DNA from: Methylobacterium aquaticum | Lineage (GTDB): Bacteria; Pseudomonadota; Alphaproteobacteria; Rhizobiales; Beijerinckiaceae | Assembly (NCBI RefSeq): GCF_016804325.1 | Contig: NZ_CP043627.1 | Location: 4,783,501-4,847,500 of the forward strand | Reading direction: 5' to 3' | DNA: 64,000 nucleotides | In this document: piece by piece, positions 8,839 through 17,540 of the stretch | Layout: each line of letters begins with the position of its first letter | Numbering within the stretch: the first letter of the stretch is position 1 | The notes under the pieces: model-generated | What the model saw: the letters and a program-made list of their open reading frames with translations, nothing else | Databases searched by the model: none | Told to the model about the DNA's origin: nothing | Program-made: the position numbers and the translations under genes

Positions 8839-9414
8839 CTAAAGTTTGACCTGTGCCCAGTCCCGCGCGGTGATGGAGGTGACGAGGTCTGGGTCGTTGG
8901 CGAAGAAGTTCCAGGCGTCGCAGCAGGCGTCGACGATCTGCTGGTAGGTGCGGTAGACCCGGTGGGCGAGCTTGTTCTGGCGCAGGTACTGCCAGACCAA
9001 CTCGATCGGGTTCAGCTCTGGAGACGAGGCCGGCAAGTGTAGCAACGTGATGTTGTCCGGCACCACCAGGCCGCGCGGGCGAGGCTTCTTGGCGGTGCCG
9101 TGATAGCCAGCCCCGTCCAGCACCAGGATCGCGTGCGCGCCGGGCGCCACCTGCCGGCTGATCTCGGCCAGATGCAGCGACATCATCGCGGTGTTGACCG
9201 TCGGCAGCACCAGAGCCGCGCTGGTGCCCCGCGCCGGGCAGGCCGCTCCGAACAGGTATGTCCACTTGTAGCGCTGGTCGCGCGGCGCTCGCGGGCGTGT
9301 CCCCTTGCGCGCCCAGACCCGCGTCAGCGTGCCCTGCTGGCCGACGCGGGCCTCGTCCTGGAACCAGATCTCGAGCGGCTTGCCGTGGGCGGTCTCGGGG
9401 AGGAGTTCCGTCAC
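8839..9414 (-). CDS. IS630 transposase, DDE catalytic frame
   Basis: This is the catalytic half. WFQDEARVGQ holds the first Asp, LVLDGAGYHG the second, and SSPELNPIELVWQYLR the Glu of the DDE triad. It has a potential GTG start at 9414, but its natural product is most likely the fusion with the upstream frame through slippage near 9430. After a -1 shift the junction would read about FKKTFASRVTELLPE. Not a pseudogene in my reading, because all catalytic residues are present. Confidence 0.85.
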   Translation of the reverse strand: MTELLPETAHGKPLEIWFQDEARVGQQGTLTRVWARKGTRPRAPRDQRYKWTYLFGAACPARGTSAALVLPTVNTAMMSLHLAEISRQVAPGAHAILVLDGAGYHGTAKKPRPRGLVVPDNITLLHLPASSPELNPIELVWQYLRQNKLAHRVYRTYQQIVDACCDAWNFFANDPDLVTSITARDWAQVKL

Positions 9415-9920
9415 CCGCGAGGCGAAGGTTTTTTAAAAGCCTTCTGTGCCGCCTCGTCGGCCTTGGGATGCTGCGGGCGCACCGAGAGCCGCACGAAGCC
9501 GAGCTTGGCCAAGTGCTTGCCGACCGTACGCTCGTGCATCTCGACCCCGAACAGCTCCCTGATGCGCGCCTGCAGGTCGACCCGGCGCCAGCGCACCACG
9601 CCATCCGTGTCCACGTCCGGCCCCGCCTCGACCAGGGCGGCGAGTTGCTGCATCTGCTCGGGCGTCAGCTTGGCGGCGCGGCCCGGCGCCTTACGGTCGC
9701 GCAGACCCGCCAGACCCTCGGCGTTGTAGCGATGCACCCAGTCGCGCAGGGTCTGGCGGTCCATCCCACAGGAGCGGGCCGCTCTGGTGCGGTCGGCGCC
9801 CTCCAGCACCAGAGCGAGCGCCAGCATCCGACGGGCCGCCGGAATGCTCGGTGCCTTGGAGGAGGCCGCGCGCAACTCCTCGGCGGTCAAATCCGTGCGG
9901 GTGATAGCGATCCCGGCCAT
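9411..9920 (-). CDS. IS630 transposase, N-terminal frame (helix-turn-helix)
   Basis: About 169 residues from the ATG at 9920, which has an AGGAG ribosome site just upstream. The N-terminus carries a winged/helix-turn-helix DNA-binding region (AARSCGMDRQTLRDWVHRYN), then a second such region (RIRELFGVEMHERTVGKHL) typical of IS630 transposases. The frame ends shortly after a run of T4A6 on the coding strand (read as FKKPSPRG, stop). That run is where ribosomes or polymerase probably slip by -1 to join the downstream DDE frame. Confidence 0.85.
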   Translation of the reverse strand: MAGIAITRTDLTAEELRAASSKAPSIPAARRMLALALVLEGADRTRAARSCGMDRQTLRDWVHRYNAEGLAGLRDRKAPGRAAKLTPEQMQQLAALVEAGPDVDTDGVVRWRRVDLQARIRELFGVEMHERTVGKHLAKLGFVRLSVRPQHPKADEAAQKAFKKPSPRG

Positions 9921-10003
9921 GGCGATCTCTCCTGATCCGGCAACCGAATCAGAAGCCAAGCCGCGGAGCAACACGCCGAGTCACACTCACCGGCCGTTGG
10001 TAT

Positions 10004-10033
10004 GACACCTCAGGATGAGGTGGAAGGGTGGGA
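10004..10033. repeat. Terminal fragment of palindromic element B
   Basis: About 30 bases (CACCTCAGGATGAGG then GGGTGGGA) match the end of the longer elements at 18465-18608 and 27770-27913. The rest of the element is missing. The IS630 insertion lies immediately beside it, so the insertion or a later deletion probably removed the remainder. Confidence 0.7.
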
Positions 10034-10085
10034 TATCTCCTGATTCCTCTCAGTTGTTGTCAAATTACTCTGCTCAAACAGGCTT

Positions 10086-10883
10086 TCAGCCCAGCACGAA
10101 CCGCTCGATCCCCTCCGCAAACCCCTCCGCCTCGTTCGTCCCCGTCACCTGCGTCGCCGCCCGCTTCACCGCGTCGCTCGCATTGCCCATCGCGATCGAC
10201 AGGCCGGCGCGGGAAAACATCGCCGTGTCGTTGGCCATGTCGCCGAGCACCGCCACCCGGTCGAGCGGGATGCCCATCTCCCCGGCGATGCGGGCCACGA
10301 AATGGCCCTTGTCGACATGGGGCGGGGTGACGTCGAGGTAGTAGGCCTGCGAGCGGTGGACCGCCGCGCCGTCGCCGATCTCGTCGGCCAGACGCGGTTC
10401 GAGGGCGGCGAGCCGGGCGTGGTCGCGGGAGACGCCAACGAGCTTCGCCGCGCCGGCGAGATGCGGCGCGAGGTCGTCGACGACGCGGGGCTCGGCCTCG
10501 AGGGTGCGGCGCTCCAGATCCGTGTAGGGGCCGTCCGGATCGGTCACGAGCCACGCGCCCTCGGCAAAGACCCACAGATCGATTCCCTCGGCGGCGAAGC
10601 GCGCGGCGGCCTGCCGCGCCGCGGCTTCCGGGATCAGGGTCTCGTCGATGAGCGACAGGTCGGGCCGCACCACCGTCGAGCCGTTGAAGGCGCCCATTGG
10701 CAGGGCGAGGCCGAGGGCCTCGACCAGCGGGCGCAGGCCGATCGGCGGGCGGCTCGACGCCACCGTGAAGGCGATGCCGCGGGCACGCAGGGCCTCGACG
10801 GCGCGGATCGTGCGCGCCGTCAGCCGCTTGTCGCCGGTGACGAGGGTGCCGTCGACGTCGGTGACCACGAGGGAAACGGGCAA
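10086..10883 (-). CDS. HAD-superfamily phosphatase, Cof type
   Basis: 265 residues. VVTDVDGTLV is HAD motif I with both catalytic aspartates. TVASSRP is motif II, the Lys of VDKGHFV serves motif III, and LGDMANDTAMF is motif IV. The cap insert fits the Cof/IIB group, which dephosphorylates sugar phosphates and similar small molecules; the natural substrate is unknown. The start is a TTG at 10883, supported by GAGGAGG nine bases upstream. It follows the hydrolase gene on the same strand after 13 bases, so they are likely co-transcribed. Confidence 0.85.
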   Translation of the reverse strand: MPVSLVVTDVDGTLVTGDKRLTARTIRAVEALRARGIAFTVASSRPPIGLRPLVEALGLALPMGAFNGSTVVRPDLSLIDETLIPEAAARQAAARFAAEGIDLWVFAEGAWLVTDPDGPYTDLERRTLEAEPRVVDDLAPHLAGAAKLVGVSRDHARLAALEPRLADEIGDGAAVHRSQAYYLDVTPPHVDKGHFVARIAGEMGIPLDRVAVLGDMANDTAMFSRAGLSIAMGNASDAVKRAATQVTGTNEAEGFAEGIERFVLG

Positions 10884-10896
10884 GGGCTGAGCCTCC

Positions 10897-12159
10897 TCAG
10901 ATTTCCCGGTGCACCGGCACCGGCTCGGGGGCGGCCTCGGGCCGCAGGGGGACGATCCGGGGATTCGTCACCCGGTCGCGCAGGGCCTGCGGCCCGAGCG
11001 TCAGGGCGAAGAAATCGTATTCGCCGGGCAGATCGTTGGCCATCAGGAACTGGAAATGCATCCGGAACGGCCGGAACGAGATCCGCCGGTACACCTCCGG
11101 GACGATGATCTCGCGGAACTTCGTCGAGCGGATCAGCGGGTTGCGCACCGGGCCCTCGGGCGTCTCGCCGAGGTCCCGCGCGGGGTTGAAGCCGGGAAAG
11201 TTCATCCAGTCCTGCGGTGCCTGGTAATCGACCCAGACCACCCGGCCGCTGCCGACGAGCCGCATCACGTCGGCCCGCGCCCGGCGCGCCCGCGGATTGA
11301 TGGTGACGAGGGGCAGCCCGGCCCCCAGGGTCAGGAGCGAGAGGCGTGGCGTCAGCGGCAACTCCCGCTCCAGCACCCGCGCGGCGACCTCGGCGGCGGT
11401 CAGCCCGCCGGAGGAATGGCCGACGATCAGGACCTCGTCGACCTCGCCCGCCCGGCAGACATCCGCGACGTGATCGGCGAACAGGTCGAGGCGCGCCTCG
11501 TAATCGGCGCGCCAGCCGTTGCTGTGCTGCCAGTTGAACACCCAGTCGTTGATGAGCTGGCGCAGGAAGATCCGGTCGAGGAGCGGGGTGGCGGCGAGCA
11601 CGAGGCCGATCCCCGCGAGCGCCCCGATCGCACCCGCGGCGAGGCCCGGCAGCCAGCCGGCGAGGAGATGCGCGACGCCGGTGCCGAGCAGGGCCGCGAG
11701 CCCCCCCAGGATCACCGTCATGCCGAAGGGATAGAGGATGACGTTGCCGTACTTCCAGTTCAGGCCGTAGAGCCGAAACAGCTTACCCGTCAGGAGGCTG
11801 TGCAGGATGCCGGCGGTCAGCAGCGCCATCGAGGCGATCAGGGGCCGCCGGAAATCCGCGCGCACGATGTCGTCCCACAGCAGCACCTCGTAGGTCGTGC
11901 GGGTCTCGTGGCCGGGCTCTCCGGATTCGACGGTCCAGGTCTGCACCAGGCCGTCGGCCCGGGTCTCGGCCCGGGTGATCGACTTCCGCCCGATGGCGAA
12001 GCGCTTGGCGTAGCGGGTGAATTCCCGGGCGAACAGGGCGCGGTAGCGCTTGGTCGAGTCGGGGTCGTAGCCCGGCAGGTAGACGACGTGGCGCCGCCGC
12101 ACGGGGTCCGACCCCTGCACGGCCGCCTCGGGCGGCGTGAAGCCGATCTCTGTGGTCAT
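10897..12159 (-). CDS. Membrane-associated alpha/beta-hydrolase-fold protein
   Basis: 420 residues from the ATG at 12159. Near the N-terminus VVYLPGYDP resembles the first strand and oxyanion turn of alpha/beta hydrolases. LIVGHSSGGLTAAEVA is a clear nucleophile elbow (G-x-S-x-G). Between them lie two to three hydrophobic segments (for example ASMALLTAGILHSLL and GTGVAHLLAGWLPGLAAGAI), suggesting a membrane insert. I do not recognise a characterised homologue and no substrate is proposed. The open frame continues 60 codons further upstream, but that part has poor composition for a start. Confidence 0.75.
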   Translation of the reverse strand: MTTEIGFTPPEAAVQGSDPVRRRHVVYLPGYDPDSTKRYRALFAREFTRYAKRFAIGRKSITRAETRADGLVQTWTVESGEPGHETRTTYEVLLWDDIVRADFRRPLIASMALLTAGILHSLLTGKLFRLYGLNWKYGNVILYPFGMTVILGGLAALLGTGVAHLLAGWLPGLAAGAIGALAGIGLVLAATPLLDRIFLRQLINDWVFNWQHSNGWRADYEARLDLFADHVADVCRAGEVDEVLIVGHSSGGLTAAEVAARVLERELPLTPRLSLLTLGAGLPLVTINPRARRARADVMRLVGSGRVVWVDYQAPQDWMNFPGFNPARDLGETPEGPVRNPLIRSTKFREIIVPEVYRRISFRPFRMHFQFLMANDLPGEYDFFALTLGPQALRDRVTNPRIVPLRPEAAPEPVPVHREI

Positions 12160-12400
12160 CGCTGCCCTGTCATCCGCATCGTCCCGTCCTGACCGCCGCA
12201 ATTTGGTAACCCTTGTCGTGCTTCCAAGAGAGTGCGTCGCACACCACGACAGGCCCCGCGCCGGGCATCCGGCCCTGTGTCTAACGGGGAAGGCGGCGGT
12301 GGAGGAGGGCTCCCGAGGGCAGTGTGACACGAGGGCCACGGACAGGGGCCTCCGACTCGGCTACGGACCACTCTCAAGGTAAGGACGAGCACTCTCGCCG

Positions 12401-13570
12401 ATGCGCGCACTCCCGATCGCCCTCTGCACCGCCCTCGCGGTCTCGGGCTGCTCCAACTTCCTGCCGGCGGCCGGCCCGACGGCCAGCGCGGTCGCATCGG
12501 GCGCCGACGTGGCGACCGACCAGGGCCTGCTCGCCCGCTACGAGATCATCGACGTCAACGCCCCGGTGGTCGAGGCCCTGCGCGGCCGACCCCTCGACAG
12601 CCTGCTCGCCTCCTTCGGCGACCGCCGCCCCTCCGTCGAGCCGGTGATCGGCGTCGGCGACACCGTGGCGGTGACCATCTACGAGGCCAGCACCGGCGGC
12701 CTGTTCTCCGGCTCCCTGTCGGTCGACCGGTTCTCCTCGGGTTCGAAATCGGCCACCATCCCGCCCCAGATCGTGACCCGCGACGGCGCCATCACGGTGC
12801 CGTATGCCGGCCGCATCCAGGTGGCGGGCAAGCGCGTCCAGGACGTGCAGGCCCAGATCGAGCAGGAGCTCGCCGGCAAGGCGATCGAGCCGCAGGTGAT
12901 CGTCACCGTGGTGCAGCCGACCAGCACCGCCGTGACGGTGACCGGCGAAGTGACCGCGGGCGCCCGGGTGCCGCTCTCCACCAAGGGCGACCGGCTGCTC
13001 GACGTGGTGGCGGGAGCCGGGGGCGTGCGCGCCCCGGTCTCCGAGACCTTCGTGCGGCTCTCGCGCGGCTCGACCACCGCGACGGTGCCGCTCACGGCGG
13101 TCGTCTCCAACCCGCGCGAGAACATCTTCCTGCGCCCGGGCGACACGCTGACCCTGGTGCGCGACCCCCAGACCTTCCTGGCGGTCGGCGCGCTCGGCGC
13201 GCAATCCGAGATTCCGTTCGCGGCGGAAGGCATCACGCTCGCCCAGGCGCTCGCCAAGGCGCGGGGCCTCTCGGACGTGCAGGCCGACCCGGCCGGCGTG
13301 TTCCTGTTCCGGTTCGAGCCGGCCTCGGTGGTTCGCCGCCTGCGCCCCAACAGCCCGCTGCTGTCCTCGAACTTCGTGCCGGTGGTCTACCGGATCAACA
13401 TGCGCGATCCCAACAGCCTGTTCGTCTCCCAGGCGTTCCGGATGCGCAACCGCGACCTCGTCTACGTCTCGAACGCCCCCTTCACCGAGGTCCAGAAGGT
13501 GCTCGGCGTGTTCTCGACCATCACCGCGCCGGTCTCGGCCGGCGCCTCGGTCTATGCCGGCGTGAGGTAG
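12401..13570 (+). CDS. Wza/OPX-type polysaccharide export lipoprotein
   Basis: 389 residues. The N-terminal signal peptide ends in a lipobox (LAVSGCS), so Cys at about residue 17 is predicted to be lipid-modified. The next part holds the polysaccharide-export domain (PVIGVGDTVAVTIYEA; VTRDGAITVPYAGRIQVAGK), then two SLBB-like repeats (VTVTGEVTAGARVPLSTKGD; FLAVGALGAQSEIPFA). Proteins of this family form the outer-membrane channel for capsule or exopolysaccharide. No polymerase, flippase or tyrosine-kinase partner lies next to it; glycosyltransferases occur 36 kb further along. It ends just before a strong terminator. Confidence 0.9.
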   Translation: MRALPIALCTALAVSGCSNFLPAAGPTASAVASGADVATDQGLLARYEIIDVNAPVVEALRGRPLDSLLASFGDRRPSVEPVIGVGDTVAVTIYEASTGGLFSGSLSVDRFSSGSKSATIPPQIVTRDGAITVPYAGRIQVAGKRVQDVQAQIEQELAGKAIEPQVIVTVVQPTSTAVTVTGEVTAGARVPLSTKGDRLLDVVAGAGGVRAPVSETFVRLSRGSTTATVPLTAVVSNPRENIFLRPGDTLTLVRDPQTFLAVGALGAQSEIPFAAEGITLAQALAKARGLSDVQADPAGVFLFRFEPASVVRRLRPNSPLLSSNFVPVVYRINMRDPNSLFVSQAFRMRNRDLVYVSNAPFTEVQKVLGVFSTITAPVSAGASVYAGVR

Positions 13571-13572
13571 GG

Positions 13573-13605
13573 GCGAAGGGGCGGGCGTCAGGCCCGCCCC
13601 TTCGC
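13573..13605. terminator. Bidirectional terminator
   Basis: A perfect 14-bp stem (GCGAAGGGGCGGGC / GCCCGCCCCTTCGC) with a 5-base loop fills the whole gap between two convergent genes. GC-rich and lacking a long U-tract, but its position and perfection make a terminator role very likely. Confidence 0.8.
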
Positions 13606-13606
13606 G

Positions 13607-14575
13607 TCAGGCCGTCACCACCCGCACCGGCGCGTCACGGCGCCAGGCCGCGATCGCCTCGACGGTGTCCTCGTAGAACATCCGGAACGTGCTCCCGGTG
13701 ACGTAGCCGAGATGCGGCGTCAGCACCGCGTTCGGCAGGCCCCGCAGCGGATGATCGGCGGGCAGGGGCTCGCGGTCGAACACGTCGAGCCCCGCACGGA
13801 TGCGGTTCTCCCTCAAGGCCGCGATCAGCGCGGCCTCGTCGATCAGCGGGCCGCGGGAGGTATTGATCAGGATCGCGCCTTTGCGCATCCGGGCGATCTC
13901 GGCTTGCCCGACGATGCCACGGGTCGAAGCCGCCAGCACCATGTGCAGGCTGACGACGTCGCTCTCCGCGAACAAGGCCTCGCGCGAGACGAGGTCCGCG
14001 CCGCCGGCCTCCGCCCGCGCGTGAGTGAGGTTGGGGCTCCAGGCCGTCACCCGCATGCCGAGCGCCCGGCCCACCGCCGCGACCCGGGCACCGATCCGCC
14101 CGAGGCCGACGAGGCCGAGGGTGCGGCCCTCCAGCCCCTCGCCCAGGGTCTCCTGCCAGCGCCCGCCCGCCATGTTGGCGAATTCCCGCGGCAGATGGCG
14201 GGCGCAGGCCAGCATCAGCGCGACGGTCAGTTCGGCGGTGGCGATGCCGCCCTCGCCGTTGCGGGTGTTGCAGACCGTGATGCCGCGGGCCTGCAACGCC
14301 GCGGTATCGACCGAGGGGTTGCGCCCGCCGGTGAACACCACGAGCCGGAGAGCGGGCAGGGCGGCGATCAACTCGGCGTCGAGGGGCATGCGCTCGCGCA
14401 TGAGACACAGCACGGTGTAGGGCGCGAGCCGCGCCGCCGCCTCCGCCCTCGGCACCGGCTCGGACAGGAAGTCCACCGCGACCTCCGGGCCGAGGCCGCC
14501 CCAGTCGACGAGCCCGGCCGCCACGCCCTGGTAATCGTCGAGCACCGCGACCCGGATTGCGCCACCCTGCGTCAT
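13607..14575 (-). CDS. D-2-hydroxyacid dehydrogenase (NAD-binding)
   Basis: 322 residues, normal for the family. LGLVGLGRIGARVA is the Rossmann GxGxxG motif. The catalytic set is present: Arg in NTSRGPLID, Glu in DREPLP and His in TPHLGYV. Such enzymes reduce 2-keto acids or oxidise D-2-hydroxyacids (phosphoglycerate, glyoxylate and others). Sequence does not settle the substrate, and no serine-pathway gene lies beside it. GAGGAC precedes the ATG at 14575. Confidence 0.88.
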   Translation of the reverse strand: MTQGGAIRVAVLDDYQGVAAGLVDWGGLGPEVAVDFLSEPVPRAEAAARLAPYTVLCLMRERMPLDAELIAALPALRLVVFTGGRNPSVDTAALQARGITVCNTRNGEGGIATAELTVALMLACARHLPREFANMAGGRWQETLGEGLEGRTLGLVGLGRIGARVAAVGRALGMRVTAWSPNLTHARAEAGGADLVSREALFAESDVVSLHMVLAASTRGIVGQAEIARMRKGAILINTSRGPLIDEAALIAALRENRIRAGLDVFDREPLPADHPLRGLPNAVLTPHLGYVTGSTFRMFYEDTVEAIAAWRRDAPVRVVTA

Positions 14576-14891
14576 CGTCCTCGTCCCCCTCGCTCGGGCC
14601 GCATCGAAGCTCGGCCGGTCATGATTCCGTCAATATCCGGCGGCGGATGGACGTTCCAGCCGGGGCGTCCGTGCTATGCTCGGCCCGGCACCCCGATGCG
14701 CCGCGGCCCTGTTACGCGTTATCGCCCCCTTGCGCGCTATCGCCCCCTTGCGCCCCTGCGGGCTCGCGCCCGATAGAGCGGGCGCCCTCGCGGGTCCGCA
14801 CGGATGCAGGAAGGGCGACGGCCGCGCGAAGCGGCCGTCGAGGATCGAGGCCGGAGGACGGAGTGGTTCTGAACCATGCGGGAGCGCCGGG
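14576..14891. other. Divergent promoter region with an 18-bp tandem duplication
   Basis: This 316-base gap separates the divergent dehydrogenase and binding-protein genes. It holds two tandem copies of an 18-base unit (GCGTTATCGCCCCCTTGC at 14716-14733, and a copy differing at one base at 14734-14751). No clear promoter or gene was recognised. Confidence 0.6.
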
Positions 14892-16001
14892 ATGACGCGC
14901 ACCAGGGCACGCGCCGCCCTGTGGCTGGCGATCGGAGCGCTGCTGTGCGGGGCGGCGACCGCCCGCGCCGACGTGACCATCGGCGTCGCGGTCCCGCGCA
15001 CCGGCGCGGTCGCGGGCATCGGCGAGCAGGTGCTGCAGGGCGTGCAGGCCGCCATCCGGGACGCCAACGCCCGCGGCGGCATCGCCGGCGAGCCGATCGT
15101 GCTCGACGTGCAGGACGATGCCTGCGAGCCGGGCCAGGCGATGGCGGTGGCCGAGCGCTTCGTGCGCGCCGGCGTGCGGCTGGTGATCGGCCATGTCTGC
15201 TCCAGCGCCTCGCTCGCCGCCTCCGACGTCTACGCGGCGGCCGGCGCGGTGATGATCAGCCCGGCCTCCAACGCCGCGCGCCTGACCGATCGCGGCTTGC
15301 CGACCATCTTCCGGGTTTCGGGACGCGAGGACGACCAGGGCCGGCTCTCGGCCACGATCCTGGCCGAGCGATTCCGCGACAAGAAGATCGCGATCCTCTA
15401 CGACGACACGCCCCTGTCGCGGAACCTCGCCGAATCGACCAAGGCCAACCTGAACAAGATCGGCCAGAACGAGACCTTGTTCTCCGCCATCGTGCCAGGC
15501 CAGACCGACGATGCAGGCCTGATCAAGCGCCTCCAGGCGGCGGGGATCGAGGTGGTCTATTACGGCGGCCACTACCAGGAGATGGGCAAGCTGGTGCGCA
15601 AGGCGGCCGAGGCCGGCTATCGCCCGCAATGGTTCGGCACCTCCGGCATCGCCACCAAGGAATTCGGGGCGCTGGCCGGCGCGGCGAGCGACGGCGTGCT
15701 GATGACCTTCAACCCGGACCTGCGCCGCAAGCCCGAGGCCGCCGCCGCCGTGAAGGCGCTGCAGGCCGAGGGAATCGATCCCGCCGGCTTCACCCTCTAC
15801 GGCTACGCCGCGCTCCAGGCTCTCGTCGAGGCCGGCAACTTCGCCAAATCCACCGACCCGAAGGCGATCGCCGAGACCCTGCATGCCGAGCGGTTCAACT
15901 TGGTGCTCGGCAATGTCGGGTTCGACCAGAAGGGCGACGTGACGGCACCCGGCTACGTGCTCTACGTCTGGCGCGACGGCGTCTTCACCTACGCGAATTG
16001 A
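14892..16001 (+). CDS. LivK-like periplasmic binding protein for branched-chain amino acids or similar
   Basis: 369 residues. A signal peptide is predicted to end near ATARA-DV. The mature part begins VTIGVAVPRTGAVAG and continues with GIAGEPIVLDVQDDACEP and IGHVCSSASLAAS, the typical type-1 periplasmic binding fold of the leucine/isoleucine/valine family. AILYDDTPLSRN and VVYYGGHYQEMG mark the second lobe. The ATG at 14892 is chosen because it begins the signal peptide. No permease or ATPase genes adjoin it, so it is an orphan that probably serves a transporter encoded elsewhere; the ligand is unknown. Confidence 0.88.
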   Translation: MTRTRARAALWLAIGALLCGAATARADVTIGVAVPRTGAVAGIGEQVLQGVQAAIRDANARGGIAGEPIVLDVQDDACEPGQAMAVAERFVRAGVRLVIGHVCSSASLAASDVYAAAGAVMISPASNAARLTDRGLPTIFRVSGREDDQGRLSATILAERFRDKKIAILYDDTPLSRNLAESTKANLNKIGQNETLFSAIVPGQTDDAGLIKRLQAAGIEVVYYGGHYQEMGKLVRKAAEAGYRPQWFGTSGIATKEFGALAGAASDGVLMTFNPDLRRKPEAAAAVKALQAEGIDPAGFTLYGYAALQALVEAGNFAKSTDPKAIAETLHAERFNLVLGNVGFDQKGDVTAPGYVLYVWRDGVFTYAN

Positions 16002-16229
16002 GGGCGGAGGGGTGAGCCCGAGACCCCGGCGGCGTCCCGTCGTGATCCGGGGCAGACCGCGCTTGCCGCCCGTCATCCGGGTCCTTCCCCTGCGAGACAC
16101 GCAAGGATTGTCCTGCTGCCGGCAAGAGATCGTGCCGGTTCGATTGCAGGCAATATTTTGGAATGCGTGAGGATTTTTTTACGGAGACCGCGCAGGATCG
16201 ACGTCAACGACAAACGGAAAACGATCCCG

Positions 16230-17516
16230 ATGTTCAAGCGCCGCTCCGCCAACGACGAATGGCTCGACATCCTCGGCAGGCATGCCGGCGTCGGCTTGTG
16301 GGACGCCATCCTGCACCAGGGCGACGCCGCGCATCCGAAGAGCCGCTGGACATGGTCGCCGGAGTTTCGCCGGCTCCTCGGCTACACCTCGAAGGACGAT
16401 TTCCCCGACCTGATGACGTCGTGGAGCGACCTGCTCCATCCGGAGGACATCGACCCGACCTTCGCGGCCTTCGGGGCGGCGCTCGTCAACGTGGCGAACA
16501 AGGGCGCCTACGACGTCACCTACCGCCTGAAATGCCGCGACGGCGGCTATCGGTGGTTTCGCGCGACGGGGGGCGTCGTGCACGATCCGGCCGGTAGGCC
16601 CCTGCGCGCCTGCGGCTCGCTGGTCGACATCCATGCCGCGGTCGAGGCGACGACTCAGGACAAGCGCCGCGCGTCGGCGATCGACGGGCTGATCAAGGCG
16701 TTCGGCGACGACACGGATGCGGTGATCGGCAGCCTGTCGGCCAGTGCCGCCACGCTCCAGGCCTCGGCCGGGCAGGTCGCGTCGGTGGCCGAGGTGAACA
16801 ACCGGCGTTCCGCCGATGTGGCGGGCTCGGCGGAGGAGACGTCGAGCCACGTCGATGCCGTGGCGGCGGCGACGGAGCAGCTGGCGGCGGCCATCCGCGC
16901 CCTCTCGCAGCAGGCCGCCCAGACCTCGGACCTCGCCGCGACCGCGGCCGAGAAGGCGAGCGAGACCGACGGCCTGGTCCACGCGCTCTCGCAGGCCGCG
17001 GACAAGATCGGCGCGGTCGTCGGCATGATCAACTCGCTCGCCAGCCAGACCAACCTGCTGGCGCTCAACGCCACGATCGAGGCGGCCCGGGCCGGCGAGG
17101 CGGGCAAGGGCTTCGCGGTCGTCGCGGCGGAGGTGAAGGCGCTCGCGGGCCAGACGACCCGCGCGACCGACGAGATCGGCGCCCAGGTGGCGGAGATCCG
17201 GCAGGCCACCGCGAGCGCCGTCTCGGCGATCGGCGAGATCGGCACGACGATCACGCAACTGCGCGACACCACCTCGGGCATGATGGGGGCGATGCGCGAG
17301 CAGGGCGCGGCAACCGGCGAGATCGCCCAGAGCGTGCAGCAGGCGGCGACCGGGTCGCGGTCGGTCTCCGGCAACATCAACGCCGTCCGCAACGATGTGG
17401 GCGCGACCGGCGAGGCCGCGTCCGCGATGCTGCACGTCGTCCAGGATCTCGGCCGCCACACCTCGGCCCTGACGACGTCGATCGGGCGTTTCCTGTCCGG
17501 CGTGCGGGCCGCCTGA
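16230..17516 (+). CDS. Soluble PAS-containing methyl-accepting chemotaxis protein
   Basis: 428 residues without membrane segments. Residues ~20-135 form a PAS domain ([37 protein letters not shown]). From about 200 onward is the receptor signalling coiled coil with the conserved tip [20 protein letters not shown] and the following [15 protein letters not shown]. There is no HAMP domain and no C-terminal CheR/CheB-tethering pentapeptide. It would signal to CheA from the cytoplasm, perhaps sensing redox or metabolic state through PAS. Start ATG 16230; the frame upstream of it is not convincing. Confidence 0.88.
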   Translation: MFKRRSANDEWLDILGRHAGVGLWDAILHQGDAAHPKSRWTWSPEFRRLLGYTSKDDFPDLMTSWSDLLHPEDIDPTFAAFGAALVNVANKGAYDVTYRLKCRDGGYRWFRATGGVVHDPAGRPLRACGSLVDIHAAVEATTQDKRRASAIDGLIKAFGDDTDAVIGSLSASAATLQASAGQVASVAEVNNRRSADVAGSAEETSSHVDAVAAATEQLAAAIRALSQQAAQTSDLAATAAEKASETDGLVHALSQAADKIGAVVGMINSLASQTNLLALNATIEAARAGEAGKGFAVVAAEVKALAGQTTRATDEIGAQVAEIRQATASAVSAIGEIGTTITQLRDTTSGMMGAMREQGAATGEIAQSVQQAATGSRSVSGNINAVRNDVGATGEAASAMLHVVQDLGRHTSALTTSIGRFLSGVRAA

Positions 17517-17540
17517 CCTCGACGCCGCCCGGCGGGACGG

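Larger units (their letters stand above)
8830..10000 (-). mobile_element. Complete IS630-type insertion sequence
   Basis: The 1171-bp element is bounded by imperfect inverted repeats: CCAACGGCC at 8830 and GGCCGTTGG ending at 10000, with scattered matches extending to about 21 bases. A TA dinucleotide lies on both sides (8828-8829 and 10001-10002), the target duplication expected of IS630/Tc1-mariner elements. It encodes a transposase in two overlapping frames. Both ends and the DDE residues are intact, so it may be active. The right flank continues into a fragment of palindromic element B. Confidence 0.9.

Noticed and set aside
14716..14751. Tandem 18-bp duplication as an operator pair
   Set aside because: The unit is GC-rich, lies far from either start, and has no internal symmetry; kept only as a described repeat.
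16073..16309. Small minus-strand ORF (78 codons) upstream of the chemoreceptor
   Set aside because: Overlaps the chemoreceptor start, lacks a ribosome site and resembles no family.
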